This document shows positions 49,057 through 58,536 of a DNA stretch of 64,000 bases, piece by piece. The stretch is from positions 1 through 64,000 of the forward strand of contig NZ_CAKZKL010000032.1 of the NCBI RefSeq assembly GCF_937123735.1, given 5' to 3'. The position numbers and the translations under genes were made by a program. Origin of the DNA: an uncultured Lentibacter sp. (lineage in GTDB: Bacteria > Pseudomonadota > Alphaproteobacteria > Rhodobacterales > Rhodobacteraceae). How positions within the stretch are numbered: the stretch's first letter is position 1; every line of letters starts with the position of its first letter. The notes under the pieces are model-generated. The model searched no databases. It was not told the DNA's origin and saw nothing but the letters and a program-made list of their open reading frames with translations.

Positions 49057-52000
49057 ATGCCCAAGACCCCACGTCGGACCAAAATCAGCGCCAATATGTA
49101 TGCCGATGAAGCCGCCACGCTTGAGCGGTTGATCGCTGAGGCGGGCCTCTGCGCCGAAACCCGCAAGCGCATCAGCGCAGACGCCGCCACCCTCGTGCGC
49201 GGCATTCGCGAGAGCTCCGATCCGGGGATGATGGAGGTTTTCCTCGCTGAATATGGCCTCTCCACCGATGAGGGCATTGCGCTCATGTGCCTCGCCGAGG
49301 CGCTCTTGCGCGTGCCCGATGCCGAAACGATTGATGCGCTGATTGAAGACAAGATCGCCCCGTCAAACTGGGCCAGCCACCTCGGGGAAAGCACCTCGCC
49401 GCTGGTCAATGCTTCCACATGGGCGCTCATGCTCACCGGCAAGGTGCTGAACGAGCCAGCCCCCGGCATCATCGGCTCTTTGCGCGGCGCGGTGAAACGG
49501 CTGGGCGAGCCTGTCATCCGCACCGCCGTGGGCCGCGCCATGAAGGAAATGGGCCGCCAGTTTGTCTTGGGCGAGACGATTGTGGGCGCGATGGAACGCG
49601 CGGCCAAGATGGAAGCCAAAGGCTATACCTACAGCTACGACATGCTCGGTGAAGCCGCGCGCACCGAGGGCGACGCCAAGCGCTATCACCTCGCCTATTC
49701 CCGCGCCATCACGGCGATAGCGCAGGCCTGCACGCACAGCGATATCCGCGAAAATCCGGGTATCTCGGTGAAGCTCTCGGCGCTGCATCCGCGCTATGAA
49801 GAAGCCCAGCGCGCCCGCGTGATGGACGAGCTGGCCCCGCGCCTGCGCTCGCTCGCGCTTCTGGCCAAATCGGCGGGCATGGGCCTCAATGTCGATGCCG
49901 AAGAGGCCGACCGCCTCGCGATTTCCATGGATGTGATCGCAGAGGTGCTCTCCGAGCCAGCGTTGGCAGGCTGGGACGGCTTCGGCGTGGTCGTGCAGGC
50001 CTACGGGCAGCGCGCGGGCGATGCCATCGACTATCTCAACGCACTTGCCGAGAGGCTTGACCGCCGCATCATGGTGCGCCTCGTCAAAGGCGCTTACTGG
50101 GACACAGAAGTGAAGCGCGCACAGGTCGAAGGCGTCGAAGGCTTCCCCGTCTTCACAGCCAAGCCTGCCACCGATGTAAGCTACATCGCCAACGCGAAGA
50201 AGCTTCTGGGCATGACGGCGCGCATCTACCCGCAGTTTGCCACCCACAATGCCCACACGGTCGCCGCCGTGCTCGACATGGCCGCCGAGATGGGCGTGAG
50301 CAAGGATGCCTACGAGTTCCAGCGCCTGCATGGCATGGGCGAGGCGCTGCATGACATCGTGTTGAAGGAGCGCGCAACCCATTGCCGCATCTATGCTCCC
50401 GTGGGCGCGCACCGCGACCTGCTCGCCTATCTCGTGCGCCGCCTGCTGGAGAACGGCGCGAACAGCTCGTTTGTGAACCAGATCGTCGATGAAGAGGTGC
50501 CCGCCGAAGAGGTCGCTGCCTGCCCGTTTGAGGCGCTGGCCAAGGCACAGCCCAATATCACCCGCGCCCCCGATTTGTTTGCCCCTGAGCGGGCCAACTC
50601 CAAGGGCTTTGACATCACCCACGCGCCAACGCTCGCGCGCATTAAAAAGGCGCGCGAGCCCTTCGCGGCCCACGTCTGGGAGGCCGCGCCGCTCCTTGCG
50701 GGCAAAGCCAAGCCGACCAAACCCCACACGGTGCGCAACCCTGCCAACCCTGCTGATACGGTCGGAAAGGTGGCCTTTGCCTCGGCGGCAGATGTGGAGA
50801 CAGCGCTCAAAGCCGCAGCGCCTTGGGCAGCCACGCCGCAAGAGCGCGCCAAGGTGCTCAACAAGGCCGCAGACCTCTATGAGAAGCACTTCGGCGAGCT
50901 TTTCGCGCTGCTGGCCCGCGAGGCTGGCAAGATCATGCTTGATCAGGTGGGCGAGCTGCGCGAGGCCGTGGATTTCCTGCGCTACTACGCCGCCAACGCG
51001 CCGCAAGACGCCCCTGTCGGAACCTTCACCTGCATCAGCCCGTGGAACTTCCCGCTGGCGATCTTCACAGGGCAAGTCAGCGCCGCCCTCGCCGCAGGCA
51101 ACGCCGTGCTGGCCAAACCCGCCGAGCAGACCTCGCTCATCGCCTATCGCGCGGTGCAGCTTCTGCACGCGGCGGGCGTGCCTGCGCGCGCGCTCCAGCT
51201 TCTGCCCGGCGCAGGTGATGTGGGCGCAGCGCTCACATCTGATGCGCGCATCGGCGGCGTCGCCTTCACAGGCAGCACCGAAACCGCGCTGCTCATTCGC
51301 AAATCCATGGCCGCACACCTCGCCCCCGGCGCGCCGCTGATTGCCGAGACAGGCGGTCTGAACGCCATGATCGTGGATTCAACCGCGCTGCCCGAACAGG
51401 CCGTGCAGGCAATTGTCGAAAGCGCTTTTCAGTCCGCTGGCCAGCGCTGCTCTGCGCTGCGGTGCCTTTATGTGCAGGACGACATCGCCGAAAGCCTCAC
51501 CCATATGCTCATGGGTGCCATGGACGAACTTTCCATGGGTGCGCCTTGGCTTCTGAGCACCGATGTCGGCCCCGTCATCGACGAAGAGGCGCGCGCAGGG
51601 ATTGCCGCGCATATCGAAACGGCGCGTGCCGAAGGCCGCCTGATGCACGAGCTGCGCACCCCGAACTCGGGCACATTCATCGCGCCAACGCTGATCCGGG
51701 TGAACAGCATTGCTGATATGGGCCGCGAAATCTTCGGACCCGTGCTGCACCTTGCCACCTTCAAATCCACCGAGATCGACAAGGTTGTCGATACGATCAA
51801 TGCCACAGGCTACGGCCTCACTTTCGGGCTGCAAACCCGTATTGACGACCGCGTGCAGCACATCTGCGAGCGCATCCATGCGGGCAACATCTATGTGAAC
51901 CGCAACCAGATCGGCGCCATCGTGGGCAGCCAGCCGTTTGGCGGCGAGGGGCTTTCGGGCACGGGGCCAAAGGCGGGCGGGCCAAACTATCTGCCGCGCT

Positions 52001-52491
52001 TTACGCAGCCTGCCGCACAAAGCGCCGCCGGCGCGTGGCAAAGCGAGATGCGCGCGGAGGCGATGCAATCTGCACTCAACGCCGCGCCTGCTGCAAAAGC
52101 CGCGCAGACCCTTGTGATGCCCGGCCCGACGGGGGAGTCCAACAAGCTCACTCTGGAGCCGCGCGCGCCCATGCTCTGCCTCGGGCCAGGTGACCCAACG
52201 GCTGACGCGCAAGCGGCGATGGTCACCGCCCTGGGCGGGCGGGCGGTGAAAGCCACCGGCAATCTGCCTGCCTCAGCGCTGGAAAGCCTCACGGGCTTTG
52301 CGGGCGTGTTGTTCTGGGGGGACGCCACTGAAGCGCGCACTTATGAGCAGGCGCTGGCCAAGCGCAGAGGGGCGATCCTGCCGCTGATCACCGGCGCACC
52401 CGATGTGGCGCGGGTGATGGGCGAGCGGCATGTCTGTGTGGACACAACCGCTTCCGGCGGCAACGCAGCGCTGCTGGCGGGGCAAGGCTAA
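49057..52491 (+). CDS. putA: Bifunctional proline dehydrogenase / glutamate-semialdehyde dehydrogenase PutA
   Basis: A 1,144-residue enzyme oxidising proline to glutamate. The N-terminal part lacks the ribbon-helix-helix DNA-binding domain of enterobacterial PutA, which fits regulation by the divergent PutR. The proline dehydrogenase barrel spans roughly 150-480 (KLSALHPRYEEAQ; VRLVKGAYWDTEVKRAQ; YEFQRLHGMGE; ARTYAPVG-like CRIYAPVGAHRDLLAYLVRR). The P5C dehydrogenase follows from about 540 (ISPWNFPLAIFTGQVSAAL; FTGSTETA; SAGQRCSALRCLYVQ with the catalytic Cys; PFGGEGLSGTGPKAGG). A C-terminal domain of about 150 residues ends the protein. GGAGGAG at 49044-49050 fits the ATG at 49057. Confidence 0.96.
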   Translation: MPKTPRRTKISANMYADEAATLERLIAEAGLCAETRKRISADAATLVRGIRESSDPGMMEVFLAEYGLSTDEGIALMCLAEALLRVPDAETIDALIEDKIAPSNWASHLGESTSPLVNASTWALMLTGKVLNEPAPGIIGSLRGAVKRLGEPVIRTAVGRAMKEMGRQFVLGETIVGAMERAAKMEAKGYTYSYDMLGEAARTEGDAKRYHLAYSRAITAIAQACTHSDIRENPGISVKLSALHPRYEEAQRARVMDELAPRLRSLALLAKSAGMGLNVDAEEADRLAISMDVIAEVLSEPALAGWDGFGVVVQAYGQRAGDAIDYLNALAERLDRRIMVRLVKGAYWDTEVKRAQVEGVEGFPVFTAKPATDVSYIANAKKLLGMTARIYPQFATHNAHTVAAVLDMAAEMGVSKDAYEFQRLHGMGEALHDIVLKERATHCRIYAPVGAHRDLLAYLVRRLLENGANSSFVNQIVDEEVPAEEVAACPFEALAKAQPNITRAPDLFAPERANSKGFDITHAPTLARIKKAREPFAAHVWEAAPLLAGKAKPTKPHTVRNPANPADTVGKVAFASAADVETALKAAAPWAATPQERAKVLNKAADLYEKHFGELFALLAREAGKIMLDQVGELREAVDFLRYYAANAPQDAPVGTFTCISPWNFPLAIFTGQVSAALAAGNAVLAKPAEQTSLIAYRAVQLLHAAGVPARALQLLPGAGDVGAALTSDARIGGVAFTGSTETALLIRKSMAAHLAPGAPLIAETGGLNAMIVDSTALPEQAVQAIVESAFQSAGQRCSALRCLYVQDDIAESLTHMLMGAMDELSMGAPWLLSTDVGPVIDEEARAGIAAHIETARAEGRLMHELRTPNSGTFIAPTLIRVNSIADMGREIFGPVLHLATFKSTEIDKVVDTINATGYGLTFGLQTRIDDRVQHICERIHAGNIYVNRNQIGAIVGSQPFGGEGLSGTGPKAGGPNYLPRFTQPAAQSAAGAWQSEMRAEAMQSALNAAPAAKAAQTLVMPGPTGESNKLTLEPRAPMLCLGPGDPTADAQAAMVTALGGRAVKATGNLPASALESLTGFAGVLFWGDATEARTYEQALAKRRGAILPLITGAPDVARVMGERHVCVDTTASGGNAALLAGQG

Positions 52492-52496
52492 CAGGT

Positions 52497-52640
52497 TTCG
52501 AATTTTCGCTGCGCGAAAATCCGACCCGCCGGGGGCGCTTCGCTCCCCCGGATCTAAGCCGTTCGCGACGCGAACGCGAACCTCACAGAGCGCACTTGTT
52601 GCGCGGGGCAGACCCAAGGTATTTTTGACCAGAAGAAGGC
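52497..52640. repeat. Intergenic element after putA: hairpins plus conserved GGTATTTTTGACC core
   Basis: Directly after putA come a hairpin GATTTTCGC/GCGAAAAT-type, then CCGGGGG-cgcttcgct-CCCCCGG, then a core CCCAAGGTATTTTTGACCAGAAGAAG at 52613-52638 (three-part, given as positions). The core recurs in inverted orientation at 62662-62692 and in variant form at 24905 and 57184. No gene is present in 52492-52692. Confidence 0.7.
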
Positions 52641-52692
52641 GTAAAGGCAGTTTCCGCTTTTCGGCGGCGCGCTTTGCTTTTAGCCTTTGGGC

Positions 52693-53433
52693 ATGTTTCC
52701 ATTTCGTGACCACAACCCGAGCGGGCGCACGCCCTATGTGACTTATGCGCTGATCGCGGTGAATATCGCCGTGTTTCTGAGCTATTGGCATTTGTTTGCA
52801 GACCCGCGTGCCCTGGCTGTGTTTTACTCTGAGCACGCGCTCATTCCCGCCGCTGTGAGCGCGGGGCAAGGCTTTGAAGGACTCTTCAGCGCGATGTTTC
52901 TGCACGGCGGGCTGATGCATCTTGGCGGCAATATGCTGTTCTTGTGGATCTTTGGCGACAATATGGAAGACGAGATGGGGCACATCGGCTTTCTGGGCTT
53001 TTATCTCATGGCGGGGGTGCTGGCGGGGCTTGTGCATGTGGCCTTCGCGCCCGGCTCGGCTGTGCCCACGGTGGGTGCCTCGGGGGCGATTGCCGGGGTC
53101 ATGGGGGGCTATTTGCTTTTGTTTCCCAAGGCGCGGGTGGATGTTCTGATCATCATTGTGGTGTTTTTCAGGGTCTTTACCATGCCTGCCTGGATCCTGT
53201 TGCTGGTTTGGTTTGCCTTGCAGTTCTTTGGCGGGCTCTCGGCCGATCCGAACACTGGCGGGGTGGCCTATTGGGCCCATGCGGGCGGGTTTGTTGCCGG
53301 GCTGGTGATGACTTGGCCGGTGTTTTTACGCTTGGGCGGGTCTGCGTTCTGGCGCAGGACCGGGTTTCATCCGCCCCACCCGGAAACGCGCTATGCCCCG
53401 TCCCGCATTCCAACCATCCGGAGACGCAAATGA
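52693..53433 (+). CDS. Rhomboid family intramembrane serine protease
   Basis: A 246-residue six-transmembrane protein. The catalytic serine is in TVGASGAIAGVMGGYLLLFP (GASG) and the catalytic histidine in YWAHAGGFVAGL; the LHGGLMHLGGNMLFLWIFG loop (HxxxN) is typical. It cleaves unidentified membrane substrates. The ATG at 52693 (MFPFRDHN) is used; two extra codons upstream are possible. It overlaps the GFA gene start (ATGA). Confidence 0.93.
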   Translation: MFPFRDHNPSGRTPYVTYALIAVNIAVFLSYWHLFADPRALAVFYSEHALIPAAVSAGQGFEGLFSAMFLHGGLMHLGGNMLFLWIFGDNMEDEMGHIGFLGFYLMAGVLAGLVHVAFAPGSAVPTVGASGAIAGVMGGYLLLFPKARVDVLIIIVVFFRVFTMPAWILLLVWFALQFFGGLSADPNTGGVAYWAHAGGFVAGLVMTWPVFLRLGGSAFWRRTGFHPPHPETRYAPSRIPTIRRRK

Positions 53434-53798
53434 GCCAGACGCACACACTCACCTGCCATTGTGGCGCTGTTGCGCTGGAGGTGCGCCTCAGCGATGGGCT
53501 TGCCACCGCGCGGCGCTGTGATTGTTCTTTCTGCCGCCGCCGCGGGGCTGTGGCCGTCAGCGCGCCGCTGGACGGCATCACGATTGTCAAAGGCGCGGAC
53601 AACCTCGCGCTCTACCAATGGGGCACGATGACAGCGAAACATTATTTTTGCAAAACCTGTGGCATCTACACCCACCACCAGCGCCGCTCAAACCCGAATG
53701 AATACGGGGTGAACATGGGCGGGCTTGAGGGGGTAAACCCTGCCGAGCACGAGCCGATCCGCTGGGCTGACGGGGTCAACCACCCTGCGGACCGCTGA
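53430..53798 (+). CDS. GFA family zinc-binding protein
   Basis: A 122-residue GFA-like (glutathione-dependent formaldehyde-activating enzyme family) domain. Zinc ligands are TCHCGAVALEV (CxC), CDCSFCRRRG and the pair in FCKTCGIYTHH. Members mostly lack formaldehyde activity; a glutathione adduct or other thiol-linked role is possible. Its start overlaps the rhomboid stop by four bases, so the genes are coupled, although no functional link is known. Confidence 0.88.
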   Translation: MSQTHTLTCHCGAVALEVRLSDGLATARRCDCSFCRRRGAVAVSAPLDGITIVKGADNLALYQWGTMTAKHYFCKTCGIYTHHQRRSNPNEYGVNMGGLEGVNPAEHEPIRWADGVNHPADR

Positions 53799-53801
53799 CG
53801 C

Positions 53802-54593
53802 TCAGCTGTTGCGGATGAGCTTGCAGAGCGGCTCGAACATGGCTTCGTTGGCGCAGATGATCTCGCCGCTCTCAAGAATGCTGGCCTCAGGGTCAATCGC
53901 CTCGGCAAAGCCCCCGGCCTCGCGCACGATGAGCATACCGGCGGCCAAGTCCCACTCGCTCAACCCGCGCTCCCAAAAACCGTCAAACCGGCCGGCGGCG
54001 ACATAGGCCAAATCAAGCGCTGCCGCGCCCCAGCGGCGCACGCCAGCACAGCCGGGCAAGACGCGTGCGAGGTCTTTGAGCGTGGCTGGCAGATCCCCAT
54101 GGCCCGAAAACGGCAGGCCGGTGGCAAAGACGCATTCGTTCATGCTGCGCCGGCCGGACACACGCAGGCGGCGGGCGTGATCCTGCCATGCACCGGAGCC
54201 TTTTTCGGAATAAAACATCTCGTCTTTCACCGGATCATAGATCACCGCCGAGATCACCTCGCCCTTATGCTCCAGCGCGATGGACACGGCCCAATGGGGC
54301 ATCCCGTGCAAGAAGTTGGTGGTGCCGTCCAGCGGATCCACGATCCAGCGGCGGGTCGGGTCCTGCCCGGCTTCTGCACCGCCCTCCTCGGCCACCCAGC
54401 CATAGCTGGGGCGCGCGCCCATCAACTCTTCCTTGAGGATGGCCTCGGCGCGCAAGTCGGCCTTGGTGACAAAATCGCCTGCGCCCTTCTTGGACACTTG
54501 CAGCGCCTCAACCTCGCGGAAATCCTTGATTAGGCTGCGGCCCGCTTTCCGGGCGGCTTTGATCATCACGTTCAGATTCGCGCTGCCTTGCAT
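53802..54593 (-). CDS. suhB: Inositol monophosphatase family (SuhB-like)
   Basis: A 263-residue Mg2+-dependent phosphatase. The metal-binding motif DPLDGTTNFLHG (near 85-96), WVAEEGG (E-E-x) before it and WDLAAGMLIVREAGG near the C-terminus are diagnostic. It removes phosphate from inositol phosphates or related sugars; SuhB relatives also join rRNA antitermination complexes. Convergent with the GFA gene at a 3-bp gap. Confidence 0.92.
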   Translation of the reverse strand: MQGSANLNVMIKAARKAGRSLIKDFREVEALQVSKKGAGDFVTKADLRAEAILKEELMGARPSYGWVAEEGGAEAGQDPTRRWIVDPLDGTTNFLHGMPHWAVSIALEHKGEVISAVIYDPVKDEMFYSEKGSGAWQDHARRLRVSGRRSMNECVFATGLPFSGHGDLPATLKDLARVLPGCAGVRRWGAAALDLAYVAAGRFDGFWERGLSEWDLAAGMLIVREAGGFAEAIDPEASILESGEIICANEAMFEPLCKLIRNS

Positions 54594-54660
54594 GGCTCAG
54601 GCTCCTTGAGGGGGTATCAAAGCGCGGCTATACGCCTTGCGTGCGCGGCGCGCAACCCAT

Positions 54661-55566
54661 TCAGCCTCTTTGCAGGCGGATCGGGATCTCGCGGGCGAGC
54701 TTAAGAAAATGGGCCATGAAGGGCATCTGCGCATCTTCGCTGCGCACCGCCGCATAGAGCCGTTTTGTCACCCCCTGGGCGGTGAGCGGGCGCGTGATAT
54801 AATCGCCCGAGCCGCGCACCTCGCGCAGAACCCAATCCGGCAGCACCGAAACGCCCCGCCCCGCCGCGACCAGCATGAGGATCACCGCCGTGAGCTCGAC
54901 CTGGCGCACCGCCCGTGGCTCGACCTTGGCCGGCCCGAGCAGTTCGGAGAAAATATCAAGCCGCGCGCGCTCGACGGGATAGGTGATCAGGGTTTCGTTG
55001 CGAAAATCTTCGGCCTCCACATAGGGCTTTGCGGCCAGGCTGTGTTTGGCCGGGGCCACAAAGACAGGGGCGTAATCAAACAACGGGACAAAGCGAATGC
55101 CCTTCAGCTTTTCAGGATCAGAAGAGATCACCACATCCACCTCCTCGCGCATCAGCGCCGGCAGAGCCTCAAAGGCCAGGCCGGGGCGGATGTCCACATC
55201 GACCTCGGGCCAGGGGGCGCGAAACTGCTCCAGCACCGGAAAGAGCCACTCAAAACACGCATGACACTCGATGGCGATGTGCAACCGCCCTGCGCTGCCC
55301 TGCCTCAGCCCCATGAACTCGGCTTCCAGCGCGGCCATTTCCGGCAGGATCCTCTCGGCCACCCGCAACAGGCGCAAGCCCGCCGCTGACAGCTTCATCG
55401 GTTTGGTGCGGCGCACGAACAGCTCGACACCCGCCTGCTCCTCAATGCCCTTGATCTGGTGGGACAGCGCCGACTGGGTAATGTTGAGCCGCTCGGCGGC
55501 GCGGCCAATCCCGCCTTCCTCATGGATGGCCTTGATGCTGCGCAGATGGCGAAACTCAATGTGCAT
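54661..55566 (-). CDS. metR: LysR-type regulator MetR
   Basis: A 301-residue LysR regulator. HTH: HLRSIKAIHEEGGIGRAAER then LNITQSALSHQIKGIEEQ, the effector domain starts GRLHIAIECHACFEWLFPVL, which matches MetR (homocysteine-responsive). It is divergent from metF, its usual target. The ATG at 55566 gives MHIEFRHLRS, the family start; much longer upstream frames are antisense to metF. Confidence 0.92.
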   Translation of the reverse strand: MHIEFRHLRSIKAIHEEGGIGRAAERLNITQSALSHQIKGIEEQAGVELFVRRTKPMKLSAAGLRLLRVAERILPEMAALEAEFMGLRQGSAGRLHIAIECHACFEWLFPVLEQFRAPWPEVDVDIRPGLAFEALPALMREEVDVVISSDPEKLKGIRFVPLFDYAPVFVAPAKHSLAAKPYVEAEDFRNETLITYPVERARLDIFSELLGPAKVEPRAVRQVELTAVILMLVAAGRGVSVLPDWVLREVRGSGDYITRPLTAQGVTKRLYAAVRSEDAQMPFMAHFLKLAREIPIRLQRG

Positions 55567-55579
55567 ATGTGAACGCGCC

Positions 55580-55626
55580 TCATAATGAGAATGAAAGTTA
55601 TGAATTTGTCTCACATTCATTTTGAA
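55580..55626. promoter_or_regulatory. Candidate MetR operators in the metR-metF gap
   Basis: The 96-bp divergent gap has two inverted repeats: TCAT-A-ATGA at 55580-55588 and TTCA-TTT-TGAA at 55616-55626. The second resembles the MetR half-site pair (TGAA/TTCA), though in reversed order. One or both could be MetR sites serving both promoters. Confidence 0.4.
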
Positions 55627-55662
55627 GGCACAAGAGAGCAACCGCCATGAAAGGCCTGTGCC

Positions 55663-56526
55663 ATGACACCTGACGTCTCGTTTGAATTTTTTCCGCCCAA
55701 AACCCTTGAGGCCGCCTTCCGGCTGCATGAGGCCGTGCAATCGCTTGCGCCACTGGGGCCGCGCTTTGTCTCGGTGACATATGGCGCAGGCGGCACCACC
55801 CGTGCGCTCACCCGCGAGGCGGCCGAAACGCTGCACAAAACCGCCGGGCTGCGCGTGGCCGCCCACCTCACCTGTGTGGACGCAACCCGCGCGGAAACGC
55901 GCGACATCGTGCGCGGCTATGCCAAGGCCGGCATCCGCGACATTGTCGCGCTGCGCGGCGACCCCCCCAAGGGCGCGGCACGTTTTGCGCCACATCCCGA
56001 GGGCTTTGCCTCTTCGGTCGAGCTGATCGCCGCGCTCAAGGCCGAGGGCGATTTCAACATCCGCGTGGGCGCCTATCCGGAGCCACACCCCGAAGCGGCC
56101 TATGCGGGGGCCGATATCGACCACCTCAAGCGCAAGTTTGACGCGGGCGCCGATGAAGCCATCACCCAGTTTTTCTTCACGCCGGAGCCGTTCCTGCGCT
56201 TCCGCGATGCCTGCGCCAAGGCGGGGATCGACGGGAGGATCACCCCCGGCATCCTGCCGATCGAGAACTGGGCGAGTGCCAAGCGCTTTGCCAAGAGCTG
56301 CGGCGCGAGCGTGCCAGCCGAGCTGGACGACGCCTTCGCCAAAGCCGCGCGCGACGGGCGCGAAGACCTGCTCGCCACGGCGCAAGCCACGGAGCTCTGT
56401 GATATTCTGATGGACGAAGGGGTGACGCGCTTTCACTTTTACACGCTCAACCGCCCCGCCCTGACCCGGGATATCTGCATGGCGCTTGGCCTTGAGCCAC
56501 GCGCTGGCTTGCGCAACGTGGCGTAA
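55663..56526 (+). CDS. metF: 5,10-methylenetetrahydrofolate reductase
   Basis: A 287-residue flavin-dependent TIM barrel making methyl-THF for methionine synthesis. N-terminal VSFEFFPPKTLEAAF and VSVTYGAGGTTRALT, then ALRGDPPKG, VGAYPEPHPEA and FFTPEPFLRF; ending FHFYTLNRPALT. Length is normal for bacterial MetF. Controlled by the divergent metR. No metH is in the window. Confidence 0.96.
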   Translation: MTPDVSFEFFPPKTLEAAFRLHEAVQSLAPLGPRFVSVTYGAGGTTRALTREAAETLHKTAGLRVAAHLTCVDATRAETRDIVRGYAKAGIRDIVALRGDPPKGAARFAPHPEGFASSVELIAALKAEGDFNIRVGAYPEPHPEAAYAGADIDHLKRKFDAGADEAITQFFFTPEPFLRFRDACAKAGIDGRITPGILPIENWASAKRFAKSCGASVPAELDDAFAKAARDGREDLLATAQATELCDILMDEGVTRFHFYTLNRPALTRDICMALGLEPRAGLRNVA

Positions 56527-56585
56527 ATATTGCCTCGCCCACGCAGGCGCTTTAGCTAAGAGACAAAGCGCACGCGGAGCCCCTC

Positions 56586-57077
56586 ATGAGCCAGAAAAGA
56601 TATATTGCCCAAACCCCGGATGAGCTTCCCGACCTTGCGGCCACCCTCTCCCGCTCGGGGCTTGAGTTCATGCAGGACGTGCGCGACGGCAAACTCGCCG
56701 GCCCGCCCATCGGCGCGTTGATGGGCTTCTGGCCGACACATGTGGAAGAGGGCAAAGTTGTTTTCACCGGCGCGCCGGAATTCAACACCACCAACCCCAT
56801 GGGCACGGTCCACGGCGGCTGGTATGGCACGGTTCTGGACAGCTGCATGGCATGCGCGGTGATGACCTGCGTGCCCCGGGGCTCGGTTTATACGACGCTG
56901 GAATACAAGGTGAATATCTTGCGCGCGATTCCTCTGGGCACCGAGGTAGAGGCCATCGGCATCTGCCAACATGCCGGACGCTCCACCGGCATTGCCAATG
57001 GCGAGATCAGGGGTGTTGAGGATGGCAAGCTTTATGCCACCGGGTCCACCACCTGCATCATCATGAAGATGGGCTAG
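56586..57077 (+). CDS. PaaI-type hotdog thioesterase
   Basis: A 163-residue single-hotdog domain. The catalytic-region motif NPMGTVHGGWYGTVLDSCMA (HGG with downstream Asp) is characteristic of PaaI/YbdB-like acyl-CoA thioesterases. ATG at 56586 with GGAG 7-10 nt upstream. It stands alone between metF and an intergenic repeat; likely acyl-CoA hydrolysis in the cytosol, substrate unknown. Confidence 0.9.
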   Translation: MSQKRYIAQTPDELPDLAATLSRSGLEFMQDVRDGKLAGPPIGALMGFWPTHVEEGKVVFTGAPEFNTTNPMGTVHGGWYGTVLDSCMACAVMTCVPRGSVYTTLEYKVNILRAIPLGTEVEAIGICQHAGRSTGIANGEIRGVEDGKLYATGSTTCIIMKMG

Positions 57078-57104
57078 AGGGATTGCGCCGCGCTTCGCGC
57101 GTCG

Positions 57105-57212
57105 CCCCATGCGCGCGCAAGCGCGCGCCGGTCAGGGGGCTTTGCCCCCTGGTTTCAAAAGCCTGAGGGCTTTTGAAACCCACCCCCAGTATATTTGACG
57201 AAAGAAAAAAGG
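57105..57212. repeat. Intergenic hairpin cluster with TATATTTGAC core
   Basis: Three stems in a row: CGCGCGC/GCGCGCG around 57111-57128; CAGGGGGC-TTT-GCCCCCTG at 57133-57151; and a perfect 13-bp stem at 57151-57180 (GGTTTCAAAAGCC with GGCTTTTGAAACC). A core related to the other three intergenic elements follows at 57184-57212 (CCCCCAGTATATTTGACGAA, then AAGAAAAAAGG). It lies between the convergent thioesterase and serine hydrolase genes and is probably a terminator for both. Confidence 0.75.
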
Positions 57213-57218
57213 CTACAT

Positions 57219-58400
57219 TCAGTCTGTCAGCGCGCCCTGCACCAGTGCCTTGAGCTCGGCGCGGTTGGGATAGCTTGAGGACGGGATAAGCTGGGTAAAA
57301 TAGACCACGCTCAGTTGCGCGACCGGATCGGTCCAGAAGTAGGTGCTCGCCATGCCGCCCCAGCCGAAATCTCCGACAGAGCCGGGCACGCGCACGCGGG
57401 CCGGATCGAGCACCACCGCGCCGCCAAGGCCAAAGCCCATGCCCGTCATCGGCATCTCGGCAAAGCTCTCCGCCCCCATCGAGGCGATATCGCCCTTAAG
57501 GTGGTTGCGCGCCATAAAGCCAACCGTGCGCGGGCCAAGCAGGCGCACACCGCCCAGCGCCCCGCCTGAGCGGATCATCTCGCCAAAGCGCATGTAATCG
57601 TCCAATGTGGAGACAAGCCCGCCGCCGCCAGAATGCAGCGTAACCTTGCCCGCGGCAAAGCGGCTGTCTTGCCCGCTTTCAAACAGCGCCAGCGCGTCTT
57701 CTTCGCGTTTCTCATAACAATCGGCAAAGCGCGCCAGCTTGTCTGGCGGCACATCAAAGCCTGTGTCGACCATCCCCAGCGGCTCAAAGATTTCGCGCGC
57801 CAGCGCTTCGGCCAGCGTTTGCCCCGTGATCACCTCGATCACCCGCCCGATCACATCAATCCCCACCGAATACTCCCAGCGCGCGCCGGGCTGAAAACAG
57901 AGCGGCAGCCGGGCAAGTTCCTTGCACCAGTCTGCCAGCGCAACGCCTTGCAGGCCAAGCTCGGAGAATTTGGCCGCATAGGCCTGCGGCACCACACCCT
58001 CGTTGAAAGAATAGGTCATGCCGCTGGTATGGGTGAGCAGCTCGTGCAGCGTGGGCGTGCGGGCGGGGTCTGTGTCGTCCACGCTCATAGCCCCGGGGCG
58101 CAGGGCGCGCATCGCAGCAAACTCGGGGAGATATTGCGAGACGGGCGCGTCCAGCACAACCTGTCCGCGCTCCAGCAGCATCATGAAAAGCGTGCTCGTC
58201 ACAAGCTTGGTCATCGAATAGATCCGCACAAGGGTGTCGCGCTCATAGGCCTGCCCGCGCGCCACGGAGGCGAGGCCATCGGCGGCAAAAAACGCCTCCT
58301 CACCGTGGCGATAGATCAAGAGGGACGCGCCCGTGTAGCGCCCCGCCGCACGGCAGCCCTGCATCCATGTTTCAATCCGCTCCAGCCGCGCTTTGTCCAT
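57219..58400 (-). CDS. Serine hydrolase, class C beta-lactamase-like
   Basis: A 393-residue serine hydrolase of the penicillin-binding-protein/esterase group. The SxxK motif is in YSMTKLVTSTLF (SMTK), the Tyr motif in WEYSVGIDVIGRVIEVITGQ, and a C-terminal HSGGGG stands where KTG-type motifs lie. No signal peptide, so cytosolic esterase (EstB-like) is more likely than a beta-lactamase. The start at 58400 (MDKARLERIETWM) is chosen; upstream text is not homologous. A DnaA-box-like region is upstream. Confidence 0.88.
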   Translation of the reverse strand: MDKARLERIETWMQGCRAAGRYTGASLLIYRHGEEAFFAADGLASVARGQAYERDTLVRIYSMTKLVTSTLFMMLLERGQVVLDAPVSQYLPEFAAMRALRPGAMSVDDTDPARTPTLHELLTHTSGMTYSFNEGVVPQAYAAKFSELGLQGVALADWCKELARLPLCFQPGARWEYSVGIDVIGRVIEVITGQTLAEALAREIFEPLGMVDTGFDVPPDKLARFADCYEKREEDALALFESGQDSRFAAGKVTLHSGGGGLVSTLDDYMRFGEMIRSGGALGGVRLLGPRTVGFMARNHLKGDIASMGAESFAEMPMTGMGFGLGGAVVLDPARVRVPGSVGDFGWGGMASTYFWTDPVAQLSVVYFTQLIPSSSYPNRAELKALVQGALTD

Positions 58401-58536
58401 CTGCTCACTCCTCTTTGCGCGCCAGCATAGGACGCAGGCACAGCGCTGCACAAGCGGCGCGCGAAAGGCGGCGCGCAAACCAGCCCTTGCGCCCCGCAAC
58501 AGGGCACACCACCCCGCGCTGCGCCGATTTAGCGGG

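Noticed and set aside
49363..51318. 651-codon open frame opposite putA
   Set aside because: Cys/His/Arg/Gly-rich text typical of antisense frames in high-GC genes; putA on the other strand is unmistakable.
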